Shown here in pieces: positions 34,956-42,748 of a stretch of 52,040 bases of DNA. This DNA is from Competibacteraceae bacterium UBA6584. GTDB lineage: Bacteria; Pseudomonadota; Gammaproteobacteria; Competibacterales; Competibacteraceae. A model generated the notes under the pieces. It was not told where the DNA came from. It worked only from the letters and a program-made list of their open reading frames with translations, and ran no database searches. Made by a program: the position numbers and the translations under genes. The stretch lies in the NCBI GenBank assembly GCA_002433805.1, contig DJIW01000031.1, positions 789 to 52,828 on the forward strand. The letters run 5' to 3'. Each line of letters starts with the position of its first letter. The stretch's first letter is position 1.

Positions 34956-35361
34956 ATGCATCGAATTGCTGAGCGGCGCCGTCAGCGGCCTGTGTGGGCT
35001 GACGGCGCTGCCGGCCGACGAGATCGCCCGGATCGAACTGGCCGTGGTCGAGGCCGTGAACAATGCGGTCGAACATGCCTACCACAGCGAACCGGGTCAT
35101 ATGGTGGTGGTGGAATTCCGGCTGATGCCGGATGCCTTCAGCTTATTGGTGCGCGATCGCGGCGATCCGATGGATCCTGACAAGCTGACGGCGTCGGCGG
35201 AGGCGGTGAAGCTGGATCGGGCCGACCCCGAAACCTGGGCGCTGCGCGGCCGCGGCTTGAGCATTATCAAGTCCTGCATGGATTCGGTCGAGTATGAGGT
35301 CGGCGATGGGGAGAATACCCTGACCATGCGCCGGCGGTTGGGAGGATCGAGGCCGGACTGA
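34909..35361 (+). CDS. RsbW-like anti-sigma factor/serine kinase
   Basis: A 150-residue HATPase_c_2 kinase of the partner-switching type. The N box is ELAVVEAVNNAVEHAYH, with G1-like VRDRGDPMDP and G2-like LRGRGLSIIKSCMD. Such kinases phosphorylate a STAS antagonist and sequester a partner (a sigma factor or another effector). The start (ATG 34909 or 34915) lies inside the phosphatase gene, giving a 47-base overlap and tight co-translation. A hairpin and a STAS gene follow. No sigma factor gene lies beside it, so the output may be non-transcriptional. Confidence 0.87.
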   Translation: MAMTRTIRLVIESRAECIELLSGAVSGLCGLTALPADEIARIELAVVEAVNNAVEHAYHSEPGHMVVVEFRLMPDAFSLLVRDRGDPMDPDKLTASAEAVKLDRADPETWALRGRGLSIIKSCMDSVEYEVGDGENTLTMRRRLGGSRPD

Positions 35362-35371
35362 TCGGGTTGGC

Positions 35372-35393
35372 CCGCAGCGCTTGAGGGCTGCGG
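35372..35393 (+). other. 7-bp hairpin between the kinase and STAS genes
   Basis: CCGCAGC (35372-35378) and GCTGCGG (35387-35393) form a perfect stem with an 8-base loop, just after the kinase stop. No T-run follows, so it may stabilise or process the mRNA and set unequal levels of kinase and antagonist. Confidence 0.45.
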
Positions 35394-35445
35394 CCGGCCG
35401 GAGAATCAATACTGTGATGGGTCTATTGTTTCAGGATATCTAGCC

Positions 35446-35781
35446 ATGGTTGTAACGCATCGGACGGTGGATGGGATTGACCTGATCGCCTTGTCGGGTC
35501 GGTTGATGATGGCTGACGTGCCCCAAGTTCGCCAGCGGTTGTTGGAGGTGGTCGAAAAGGGCGGCGGCAGGCTGGTTCTGGATTTGGCCGAGGTAGGCTT
35601 CATGGATTCCAGCGGGCTTTCCGTGCTGGTGTCGGTGTTTAAGGCCGCCCGTCTCAAGGGGGGCGACGTGGTGTTGCTGCGCCCGAATCCGACCGTGCGT
35701 TCGCTGATCGAACTGACGCGCCTCCAACAAATATTTTCGATCTTCGATGAGGAAGCGCAAGCGCTAGCGCGGTGGCGTTGA
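35446..35781 (+). CDS. STAS-domain anti-sigma factor antagonist (RsbV/SpoIIAA-like)
   Basis: A 111-residue single STAS domain, the normal size. The phosphorylation site is FMDSSGLSVL, with S55 or S56 as the target. It should be phosphorylated by the upstream RsbW-like kinase and dephosphorylated by the receiver-PP2C protein, completing a partner switch. It lies 84 bases after the kinase gene on the same strand. The partner that it frees is not evident nearby. Confidence 0.9.
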   Translation: MVVTHRTVDGIDLIALSGRLMMADVPQVRQRLLEVVEKGGGRLVLDLAEVGFMDSSGLSVLVSVFKAARLKGGDVVLLRPNPTVRSLIELTRLQQIFSIFDEEAQALARWR

Positions 35782-35854
35782 ACGGCTCGGCCGCGCCGGC
35801 CGGCGGGTCAAGGGTCTTTTTGGATCATCGCGGCGGCTGGGCGGCTACGCCCGG

Positions 35855-35876
35855 CGCGCGCTTCAGGCGCGCGTTT
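35855..35876 (+). terminator. Possible weak terminator after the STAS gene
   Basis: CGCGCGC (35855-35861) pairs with GCGCGCG (35867-35873) across a TTCAG loop, followed by only TTT then CC. It lies between the STAS gene and the anchored receiver gene, which has its own strong AGGAGGG ribosome site. Termination here would be partial at best. Confidence 0.4.
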
Positions 35877-35943
35877 CCTGTCGGGCGTCTTATTTTTTCC
35901 GCGCGCAAAAACTGTTAATCTGAAAAGAAAACCAGGAGGGTTT

Positions 35944-37047
35944 ATGCCTGTCCGACACGTACTTATCGTAGATGATTCAAAATCCGCGCGTTTGATGTTG
36001 CGCAAGATGTTGCAGGGGTTCGGATTAACAGTCGATACCGTGGATTCCGCCGAAGAAGCGCTCAACTATTTGCGCGGCCAGCGGCCGGATGCGATTTTCA
36101 TGGATCACACCATGCCGGGCCTGGATGGCGTCGCCGCCGTGCGCCAGATCAAGCGCGAGCCGGGAACCGCGCCGATTCCGGTGACCATGTACACCTCCAA
36201 GGACGATCAAGCCTATCAGGACGAGGCCCGCGCGGCGGGGGCCATCGGCGTGTTGGTCAAGCCGGCCACTCCCGATGCGCTGGGGATTATCTTAAAGAAA
36301 ATGAACGAGTTGTTCGACGCCACGCTGGCGGCGAATATCCCGGTGGCCGCTCCGGCCGCCGTGGCTCCGACGCCGGTTGGCGAAGCGATGTCAACCGAGC
36401 AGATGGAGAAGATCGCCCTCGAAAAAGCCGAGGGCGTGGTTTACAACGCCATCGAATCGCAGGTGCTGCCGCTGATCAACGACGTGATCGCCAAGGTGCG
36501 CCGGGATTTGGAGGCGAGCCAGGAAACCACCAGCGCCCGCGTCGCGAGCCGCGAATGCGCCGCCCAACTGGCGAAATGGCAGCCGCCCCCGTCGCTGGAA
36601 TCCGCCGACCTGCAAGCGCAGGTGGCGGAGGCGCTGCGGTCTCAATTGCCCCCGCTGCTGCAGGAGCGGGTGGAGGCGCTGCAGCGGGAAGGGCGCAGCG
36701 CCGTGGAGCGGCAAATCAATGAAACGGCGGCTCGGATCTGGCAGAGCGAGTCGCCTGAATTGACCGAGCGGCTGAGCCGGAAGTTGACCGCCAGCGCGAC
36801 CGAGGCCGCCGAGAAGGTCAAGGAATCCGTCCAGGAGGCGGTGATTCAAACCTCGCGGGACGTGGCGTTGAAAGCTGTCAGTGAAGCGGAAAGCGCCAAC
36901 GCCGCCAGCAATTTGGTGGCGGAGCATATTTTTCAGCAGCTTTTGGCCGAGGCCAAGCGCGAACTCCAACAGCGCATTTATCAGGCGGCGACTTGGGCGG
37001 CGGCCATCGGCATCGGGGCGGCGTTGTTGGCTTACGGATTGCGTTGA
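35944..37047 (+). CDS. Response-regulator receiver with coiled-coil region and C-terminal membrane anchor
   Basis: A 367-residue protein. The receiver (1-120) has D10-D11, acceptor D54 (IFMDHTMPGL) and K106 (VLVKPA). An Ala/Pro linker (about 130-150) and a long helical, coiled-coil-rich segment (about 155-340) follow. The C-terminus is a single membrane helix (WAAAIGIGAALLAYGL, about 350-365), making it tail-anchored with the receiver in the cytoplasm. There is no DNA-binding or enzymatic domain. AGGAGGG precedes the ATG. Tail-anchored receivers are unusual; it may dock or position other proteins at the membrane on phosphorylation. A second anchored coiled-coil protein follows after 68 bases. 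Confidence 0.85.
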   Translation: MPVRHVLIVDDSKSARLMLRKMLQGFGLTVDTVDSAEEALNYLRGQRPDAIFMDHTMPGLDGVAAVRQIKREPGTAPIPVTMYTSKDDQAYQDEARAAGAIGVLVKPATPDALGIILKKMNELFDATLAANIPVAAPAAVAPTPVGEAMSTEQMEKIALEKAEGVVYNAIESQVLPLINDVIAKVRRDLEASQETTSARVASRECAAQLAKWQPPPSLESADLQAQVAEALRSQLPPLLQERVEALQREGRSAVERQINETAARIWQSESPELTERLSRKLTASATEAAEKVKESVQEAVIQTSRDVALKAVSEAESANAASNLVAEHIFQQLLAEAKRELQQRIYQAATWAAAIGIGAALLAYGLR

Positions 37048-37115
37048 AAGACCGACAGCGGCCCGCCGCGCGTGACCGCCTCCAGGATAGAAGCCAAATA
37101 AGCGGATGATGAATC

Positions 37116-38102
37116 ATGACGGATATCATGTATCTGATCGTTGGAGCGATCATCGGATTGGTGGCGGGCGGCGTCATCATCTTTTTATTGCCCTACGGAT
37201 CCCTGCGCGGCGCCTTCGCCCGGACTCAAAACGAATTGGCGGAAGAGCAGGCGAAGAATAACGAATTGCAAAATACGCTGCTGAGCCAGCAGTCGACCGC
37301 TTACCAATCCCGTCAGACCTTGCTGGCGCAGCAGAAGCGCCTCGAGGAAGAACTGACCCGGACCGACGAGCAGCGGGTCTATTTCGAGCAGCAATGCACC
37401 GACTTGAAAGCCCGCTACGAACGGGACCGGCAAAACCATCTGCTGGAAGCCACGCGCTTGCGCGATGCGACCACGCGCACCGAACAGGAAAAAAGCGCCC
37501 TGCAAAAGCAATTCGCCCAGGAACGGGTCGAATGGGACCGCCAACTGCAGAGTTTGCTGCTGCAAAACAACCACATCGAGGACCAACTGCAAGGCCTGCA
37601 GCGGGATAAATCGTTGGTGAACGCCCGTCTGGAGCAGCAACAGGAAGCCTGGGAGGGCGAGCGGCTCGACTTGCAAGTTCAAATCAATACCTTGGAAGAC
37701 AGCGTGGCGCTTTATAAGGCGCGCGCCCAACAACAGTTGCCGCCTGACACCGCGCAGTTGATCGAGCAATTGCGCGTTGAGGCGAACGGCGAGGGCGAAC
37801 GGCGGCGGGCGGCTTGGGAGGCGGAACGCAAATCCTTGCGGGAGCAGGTCGAGCGCTTGCAGGCCCAGCAGCGGCGGGGAGGGTCGGAACCGACCGCCCA
37901 ACAGCCGCTGTTGCAGCCCGAGCATTGGCAGAAAGAAAAGCAAAGCTTGCTCCAGCAGCTGGAGCAGGCCCACCAGCTGCGGCGGGATCTTGAGGAAAAG
38001 ATGAACGCGCGGGAGCGTCAAGCCGAGCAGGAGCGCGGCGCGCTGGAAGCCGAAATCGAACAGTTGATGGAACGGTTCTTGAGGATGCACGAGGAACAAT
38101 GA
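37116..38102 (+). CDS. Coiled-coil protein with N-terminal membrane anchor
   Basis: A 328-residue protein; family not recognised. An N-terminal helix (about 4-25, IMYLIVGAIIGLVAGGVIIF) anchors it, and residues about 35-328 are a nearly continuous Gln/Glu/Arg-rich coiled coil with few breaks. Resemblance to other coiled coils such as RmuC-like or TolA-like proteins is compositional only. It follows the tail-anchored receiver on the same strand, so the two long coiled coils might pair at the inner membrane. galE lies 226 bases further on. Confidence 0.75.
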   Translation: MTDIMYLIVGAIIGLVAGGVIIFLLPYGSLRGAFARTQNELAEEQAKNNELQNTLLSQQSTAYQSRQTLLAQQKRLEEELTRTDEQRVYFEQQCTDLKARYERDRQNHLLEATRLRDATTRTEQEKSALQKQFAQERVEWDRQLQSLLLQNNHIEDQLQGLQRDKSLVNARLEQQQEAWEGERLDLQVQINTLEDSVALYKARAQQQLPPDTAQLIEQLRVEANGEGERRRAAWEAERKSLREQVERLQAQQRRGGSEPTAQQPLLQPEHWQKEKQSLLQQLEQAHQLRRDLEEKMNARERQAEQERGALEAEIEQLMERFLRMHEEQ

Positions 38103-38106
38103 CCCG

Positions 38107-38139
38107 CGCCGCCGGGGCGCTCGCGCCCATCGGGCGGCG
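38107..38139 (+). other. Nested GC-rich hairpin after the coiled-coil gene
   Basis: CGCCGCC (38107-38113) pairs with GGCGGCG (38133-38139), enclosing a second stem GGGCG-CTCG-CGCCC. It begins 5 bases after the stop codon at 38102. There is no T-run, so it may protect the 3' end or aid factor-dependent termination. The rest of the gap up to galE holds no gene I can support. Confidence 0.4.
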
Positions 38140-38328
38140 TGTGGCGTTGGCTGACCGCTCCGCCCGGTTTTCCAATCCGAGCCAACCCGCGAAAGGAGCT
38201 AAGGGCGATGGAATCGCGCGGGCCGGCGGGAGAGGCTTCGCGGCGGCTCCCGAGTTTTAACCGTCGGTGAGTCGAGGCGGTCGATGGTCGTTTGAGTTTT
38301 TGGTGATTGAGGACGCGGGAACAGCATC

Positions 38329-39294
38329 ATGCACGTACTGGTAGTCGGCGGCGCGGGTTATATCGGCTCACACATGGTTAAGTTGTTGTGCCGGCGGGAT
38401 TGCGAGGTCACCGTGTTGGACGATCTGTCGGCCGGCTATCGCGACGCGGTCACGGGCGGGCGGTTCGTCTTGGGCGATCTGGGAGATTCACAGGTTTTGG
38501 AGGCGGTATTTGCCGGCCAGCGCTTCGATGGGGTGATGCATTTCGCATCCCACATTCAAGTGGGCGAATCGGTGCGGGAACCGGCCAAATATTACCGCAA
38601 CAACGTGTTCAAAACCCAGGCGCTGTTGGACGCCATGGTCTCGCACCAAGTCGATGCTTTCATCTTCTCATCCACGGCGGCAATTTTCGGCGAGCCGGTG
38701 CGCGCGCCCATCGACGAGGAGCATCCGAAAAACCCCATCAACCCCTACGGACGCGGTAAGTGGATGGTCGAGCAGATGTTGGAGGACTACGACGCGGCCT
38801 ACGGGTTGAAAGCGGTCAAGCTGCGCTATTTCAACGCGGCCGGCGCGGACCCCGACGGCGAGCTGGGCGAGCGCCACCAGCCGGAAACCCATTTGATCCC
38901 CTTGGTGCTGCAAGCGGCTTCCGGACGGCGGGGCAACGTCACCGTGTTCGGCGTCGATTACGACACCCCGGACGGCACCTGCATCCGCGATTACATCCAT
39001 GTCGCCGATCTGTGCGAGGCGCATTGGCTGGCGTTGCGGCGGCTGTGGGAAGGGGGAGGCAGCGCCGCGTATAATCTGGGCAACGGCAACGGCTTTTCGG
39101 TGCGAGACGTCATCGAAACGGCGCGGGCAGTGAGCGGCCGGGATTTTTCGGTGATCTACGGCGAGCGCCGGCTTGGCGATCCGGCGCGGTTGGTGGCCGA
39201 TTCCCGGCGCGCGCGGGCCGAATTGGGTTGGAACCCATGCCATGCGGAATTGGGAACGATCATCGAACACGCCTGGCGCTGGGAGACGCGCTAG
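38329..39294 (+). CDS. galE: UDP-glucose 4-epimerase
   Basis: A 321-residue extended short-chain dehydrogenase that interconverts UDP-glucose and UDP-galactose. The NAD-binding motif is GGAGYIGSH (8-16), the catalytic serine region is FIFSSTAAIFG, and the YxxxK motif is NPYGRGKWMVE. Family motifs LRYFNAAGADP, GTCIRDYIHVADL and AYNLGNGNGFSV are intact. It lies between the anchored receiver/coiled-coil pair and the polysaccharide genes, consistent with supplying a sugar nucleotide for the surface polymer. The UDP-N-acetyl sugars are alternative substrates. Confidence 0.93.
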   Translation: MHVLVVGGAGYIGSHMVKLLCRRDCEVTVLDDLSAGYRDAVTGGRFVLGDLGDSQVLEAVFAGQRFDGVMHFASHIQVGESVREPAKYYRNNVFKTQALLDAMVSHQVDAFIFSSTAAIFGEPVRAPIDEEHPKNPINPYGRGKWMVEQMLEDYDAAYGLKAVKLRYFNAAGADPDGELGERHQPETHLIPLVLQAASGRRGNVTVFGVDYDTPDGTCIRDYIHVADLCEAHWLALRRLWEGGGSAAYNLGNGNGFSVRDVIETARAVSGRDFSVIYGERRLGDPARLVADSRRARAELGWNPCHAELGTIIEHAWRWETR

Positions 39295-39306
39295 CGCGGG
39301 CCGGGG

Positions 39307-39711
39307 TCACGCCGCCATCCGCTCCAGCGCGGCGCGCAATTCGCCTTCCAGCAGCGCCGATTTTTCGGTGCGGGTGTCGACGATGACGAAGGTGACATCC
39401 GCGTCGGCCACGACCGTATCGGTGTTCTTAAGGGTGATGAGTTGCCGCATGACGCAGCTGCGGTTGCCGATGGATTTGACCGAACTGGCGATGTCGAGCC
39501 ATTCGCCCATGTAGGCGGCGCGACGGTAGTTGATGTTGATATTGACCAGCGCGAAGGTGTAGCCGCGTTCTTGTAGGAAATTCAGCCCGCCCTGGCTTTC
39601 CAGGAAACTCCACCGCGCCTCCTCCAGAAACTCCAAATAGCGGGCGTTATTGACGTGGCGGTAGAGATCGAGATGATAACCGCGGACCTTGATTTCGATG
39701 CGATGGGGCAT
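39307..39711 (-). CDS. Acyl-CoA thioesterase, 4HBT/YbgC-like
   Basis: A 134-residue hotdog-fold thioesterase. The 4HBT motif is YHLDLYRHVNNARYLEFLEE, with the catalytic aspartate in HLDLYRHVNN. The rest (FALVNININYRRAAYMGEWL) matches the family. ATG 39711 is chosen because the fold starts at MPHRIEIKVRGY; the frame extends to 40080 without support. It is the only minus-strand gene in this block and converges with galE. The physiological substrate is unknown. Confidence 0.88.
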   Translation of the reverse strand: MPHRIEIKVRGYHLDLYRHVNNARYLEFLEEARWSFLESQGGLNFLQERGYTFALVNININYRRAAYMGEWLDIASSVKSIGNRSCVMRQLITLKNTDTVVADADVTFVIVDTRTEKSALLEGELRAALERMAA

Positions 39712-39879
39712 GAGGGCGCTCCGTTGGATCGGCCGCAACGCGGTGCGATAACGTGGTTGGCTGATGGTGAGAACGCTTGATTGTAATGGACCCGGCTCCA
39801 AACGACATGCGCGGTGGACCTGGGCCGTCAACCGGGCTGAAAGACGGGCTCGCGCGCCGCGTTGGAAACCGAGTAACAC

Positions 39880-40650
39880 ATGGTAAGGTCGGGGCAAGCG
39901 TTCGGAGTTGAGGGAGGGGGATGCTGGCCGTCGGGCCTTCCCAGTGGACTCCCGGGTGTCGATGAAGTGCAGGTCTGGCGGGCGAGCCTGCGGCAATCCC
40001 CCGAGCGGCTGGCGGAACTGGCCGCGACGCTCTCGGCGGATGAGAGGGAGCGGGCGGGGCGGTTTCGCTTCCCCGAACATCAGGGCCGCTTCATCGCCGG
40101 TCGGGGGTTGCTGCGGGAAGTGTTGGGCCGCTCTCTCGGCCGGGCGGCGGCGGGATTGCGGTTCGAGCTAGGGGCGCACGGCAAGCCGGCGCTGGCGGGC
40201 GCGGAGTCGGACGCCGGAGTGCATTTCAACGTCTCCCATAGCGAAGAGGGCGTCTTGTACGCCATCGCTCGCCGGGCGGTGGGGGCGGATCTTGAGTGCC
40301 ACGCGCGAACCATTCGCCACGACGCGATCATTGATCGGATTTGCACGCCGGACGAGTTGATCGACTTTCAAAATCGACCACCCGAAGCGCATCGACAACT
40401 GTTTTTTGCGTGTTGGACCCGTAAGGAAGCCATCGCCAAAGCCTTGGGCGGCGGGTTGGCCAGCGGCTTGCGAACCTTGGAAGTGGGTTTCGGCGATGGC
40501 CTAAACTCCGAGGGACGCATTGTGCTTTGCGATGCCGAGGGACGGGATTGGAGCGTGTTGAGCTTGCCGGTGGAGTCCGGCTGGAGCGGGGCGCTCGCGC
40601 GGATCGGCCGGGATTGGCGGTGGACGGGGCGGCGCCTGCAAGACATGTGA
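39880..40650 (+). CDS. 4'-Phosphopantetheinyl transferase, Sfp type
   Basis: A 256-residue two-half PPTase that transfers phosphopantetheine from CoA to carrier proteins. Motifs are visible: FNVSHSEEGVLYA, AVGADLECHARTI (Mg-binding Asp/Glu) and FFACWTRKEAIAKALGGGL, with the conserved W-x-x-KEA-x-x-K. ATG 39880 is the first start; the N-terminal 25 residues are poorly conserved. No polyketide or non-ribosomal peptide genes are here. It may serve carrier proteins elsewhere or housekeeping acyl carrier protein. Confidence 0.9.
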   Translation: MVRSGQAFGVEGGGCWPSGLPSGLPGVDEVQVWRASLRQSPERLAELAATLSADERERAGRFRFPEHQGRFIAGRGLLREVLGRSLGRAAAGLRFELGAHGKPALAGAESDAGVHFNVSHSEEGVLYAIARRAVGADLECHARTIRHDAIIDRICTPDELIDFQNRPPEAHRQLFFACWTRKEAIAKALGGGLASGLRTLEVGFGDGLNSEGRIVLCDAEGRDWSVLSLPVESGWSGALARIGRDWRWTGRRLQDM

Positions 40651-40691
40651 TCGCTGGAGATTAAAGCCGAGGGCGGTTGGGAGAAGGTGAG

Positions 40692-41999
40692 ATGCGGGAT
40701 GAGGCGCGGCGGACCGCCGAGGATCGAGCGCGGCGAACGGGAGAAGGTCGCGTGCGGGGTCCATCGCCGTCGGATTTCGGAATTCGGTGGTTCGATCTGA
40801 CGCTGGCGTTGCTGCTGGCGGTCGTCCTGTCGCCGCTTTGGCTGACGCGGTTGCTGGCCGCGCGTTGGCGGTCGGGCCGGATCTTCGAGCGCGAGCCGCT
40901 GCTGGGCCGCGAACGCCAGATCTTCGAGCGGCTGGCGTTCGCGGGGCCGGGGGCCGGTCGCGGTTTGGCGGTGCTGTTTAACATCTTGCGCGGCGAGATG
41001 GCCTTCGCGGGGCCGCGACCGCTGACGGTCGTCGAGGCCGATGCGGTTCCCGCCGACGCCGGTCAGCGATTTTCGGTGCGGCCGGGCGTATTCTCACCCT
41101 ATCAACTCCAGCGGCGGACCGGGATCGCGTACGATTCGGAAAGTCAGGTGGACCGGGCGTTTGTCGAGCGCTTGAGCCTGCGCGCCAGCCTCGGGGTGAT
41201 CGCGCGGTCCCTGCTGGCCGGACTGTTGGGTGGAGCCGAACGGCCGATTCCGCCCGAACTCGATTTCTTTGGCGTGCCGATCATCAACACCACCATGGAT
41301 GAAGCCTTGGATTGGATCGCCGCGCGCGCTGGAGAACGCGACGGACGGAAATCCTTGCTGGCGTTCGTCAATCCCGATTGTCTCAACATCGCCTATACCC
41401 ACGAATCCTACCGAGCCGTGCTGCAAAACGCGGCGCGGGTGCTGCCGGACGGCATCGGCGTGAAGATCGGCTGCCGGATGCTCGGGGTGGGGTTGGCCGC
41501 CAACGTCAACGGCACCGACCTGTTTCCGCGGTTGTGCGAGCGCGCCGCGCGGGAGGATTTGCCGTTGTTCCTGCTGGGCGCGCGGCCGGGAATCGCCGAA
41601 CAGATGGCCGAAAACATGCGCCAGCGCCATCCGGCGCTGGTCGTGGCCGGCATCCAGCACGGGTATTTCGATCCGGGGGAGGAAACGGCGATCATCGACC
41701 GCATCAACGCCTCGGGCGCGCGAATTTTGTTGGTGGCGTTCGGCGTGCCCCGGCAGGAATTGTGGCTGGCCCGCCACCACGAGCGCTTGCTCCCGCCGGT
41801 GCGGATGGGCGTGGGCGGGCTGTTCGATTTCTATTCGGGCCGGATTCCCCGCGCGCCGCTGTGGCTGCGCGAAATCGGTTTTGAATGGGTCTGGCGGCTG
41901 GCGCAGGAGCCGGGTCGGATGTGGCGGCGCTATCTGCTGGGCAATCCGTTGTTTCTGTACCGCGTTTGGCGGCAAGCTCGCAAGGAGCGTCGAGGATGA
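40692..41999 (+). CDS. WecG/TagA glycosyltransferase fused to a degenerate sugar-phosphate transferase
   Basis: A 435-residue protein. ATG 40692 has an upstream AGAAGG. Residues about 20-180 look like a bacterial sugar transferase: membrane helix FDLTLALLLAVVLSPLWL, then ILRGEMAFAGPRPL equivalent to the family's V(L)xGDMSxVGPRP. The catalytic DELPQ segment is absent, so this part is likely inactive. Residues about 192-420 are a WecG/TagA/CpsF domain (FGVPIINTTMDEALDWI, FVNPDCLNIAYTHESYR, PDGIGVKIGCRMLG, FGVPRQELWLARH), which adds a sugar to a lipid-linked precursor. The stop overlaps the next start (ATGA). Confidence 0.88.
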   Translation: MRDEARRTAEDRARRTGEGRVRGPSPSDFGIRWFDLTLALLLAVVLSPLWLTRLLAARWRSGRIFEREPLLGRERQIFERLAFAGPGAGRGLAVLFNILRGEMAFAGPRPLTVVEADAVPADAGQRFSVRPGVFSPYQLQRRTGIAYDSESQVDRAFVERLSLRASLGVIARSLLAGLLGGAERPIPPELDFFGVPIINTTMDEALDWIAARAGERDGRKSLLAFVNPDCLNIAYTHESYRAVLQNAARVLPDGIGVKIGCRMLGVGLAANVNGTDLFPRLCERAAREDLPLFLLGARPGIAEQMAENMRQRHPALVVAGIQHGYFDPGEETAIIDRINASGARILLVAFGVPRQELWLARHHERLLPPVRMGVGGLFDFYSGRIPRAPLWLREIGFEWVWRLAQEPGRMWRRYLLGNPLFLYRVWRQARKERRG

Positions 42000-42745
42000 G
42001 CGAACAATCCGACCGCTGGTTCGAACCCGATCCCCAGTTGCGGGAAGCGCTGTTGACCCGTTACGGCCAAGTGCGGCCCGACGGTTTCTGGCATCAGTTG
42101 CGCTTTCAAATCAAGCGGCTGACCTGGAAAATTGTGATCGGTAGCGCCTATGTCTTCAAGCGCTTGCTCGATATCGTGGTGTCGGCGGAGCTGCTGATGC
42201 TGCTCGCGCCGCTGTTTCTCGTGGTCGCGGCGCTGATCAAACTGGAATCGCCGGGACCGGTGTTTTTCAAGCAAATCCGGGTCGGTCGTTGGGGCAAACT
42301 GTTTCCGATGTGGAAATTCCGTTCGATGTACGTCGACGCCGAGGCGCGCAAGGCGGAATTGCTGGCTCGCAACGAATCGGCCGGCGGGGTGATTTTCAAA
42401 ATGAAACACGACCCGCGCATCACTCGGGTCGGCCGGTTCATCCGCCGCGCCTCCATCGACGAACTGCCGCAATTCTGGAATGTGCTGGTCGGGGATATGT
42501 CGCTGGTGGGCCCGCGTCCGGCGTTGCCGAGCGAAGTGGACAAATACTCCTTGGCCGACCGGCGGCGGTTGGAGGTGTATCCGGGCATCACCTGTATCTG
42601 GCAAGTCTCGGGGCGCTCCGACATTCCGTTTCCGGAACAGGTCAAACTCGACGTGCGCTACATCGAATCCTCCTCGCTGTGGCAAGACATTCTGATTTTG
42701 ATGAAAACAGTGCCGGCGGTGCTGTTGGGGCGGGGGGCCTACTAG
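41996..42745 (+). CDS. Undecaprenyl-phosphate sugar phosphotransferase
   Basis: A 249-residue monotopic/membrane sugar-1-phosphate transferase that starts repeat-unit synthesis by placing a sugar phosphate on undecaprenyl phosphate. A membrane helix (about 56-81) is followed by family motifs: GPVFFKQIRVGRWGKLFPMW, KFRSMYVDAE, the catalytic Asp-Glu pair D155-E156 in RRASIDELPQFWNVL, GDMSLVGPRPALPSEV and GITCIWQVSGRSDIPF. It is the canonical member of three adjacent genes with this fold. AAGGAG precedes the ATG, which overlaps the WecG stop. Likely part of an exopolysaccharide or O-antigen pathway. Confidence 0.93.
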   Translation: MSEQSDRWFEPDPQLREALLTRYGQVRPDGFWHQLRFQIKRLTWKIVIGSAYVFKRLLDIVVSAELLMLLAPLFLVVAALIKLESPGPVFFKQIRVGRWGKLFPMWKFRSMYVDAEARKAELLARNESAGGVIFKMKHDPRITRVGRFIRRASIDELPQFWNVLVGDMSLVGPRPALPSEVDKYSLADRRRLEVYPGITCIWQVSGRSDIPFPEQVKLDVRYIESSSLWQDILILMKTVPAVLLGRGAY

Positions 42746-42748
42746 CTC

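Noticed and set aside
38214..38267. 17-codon frame after AAAGGAGC in the galE upstream gap
   Set aside because: Good ribosome-like sequence but no hydrophobic, repeat or leader-peptide character; too short to support.
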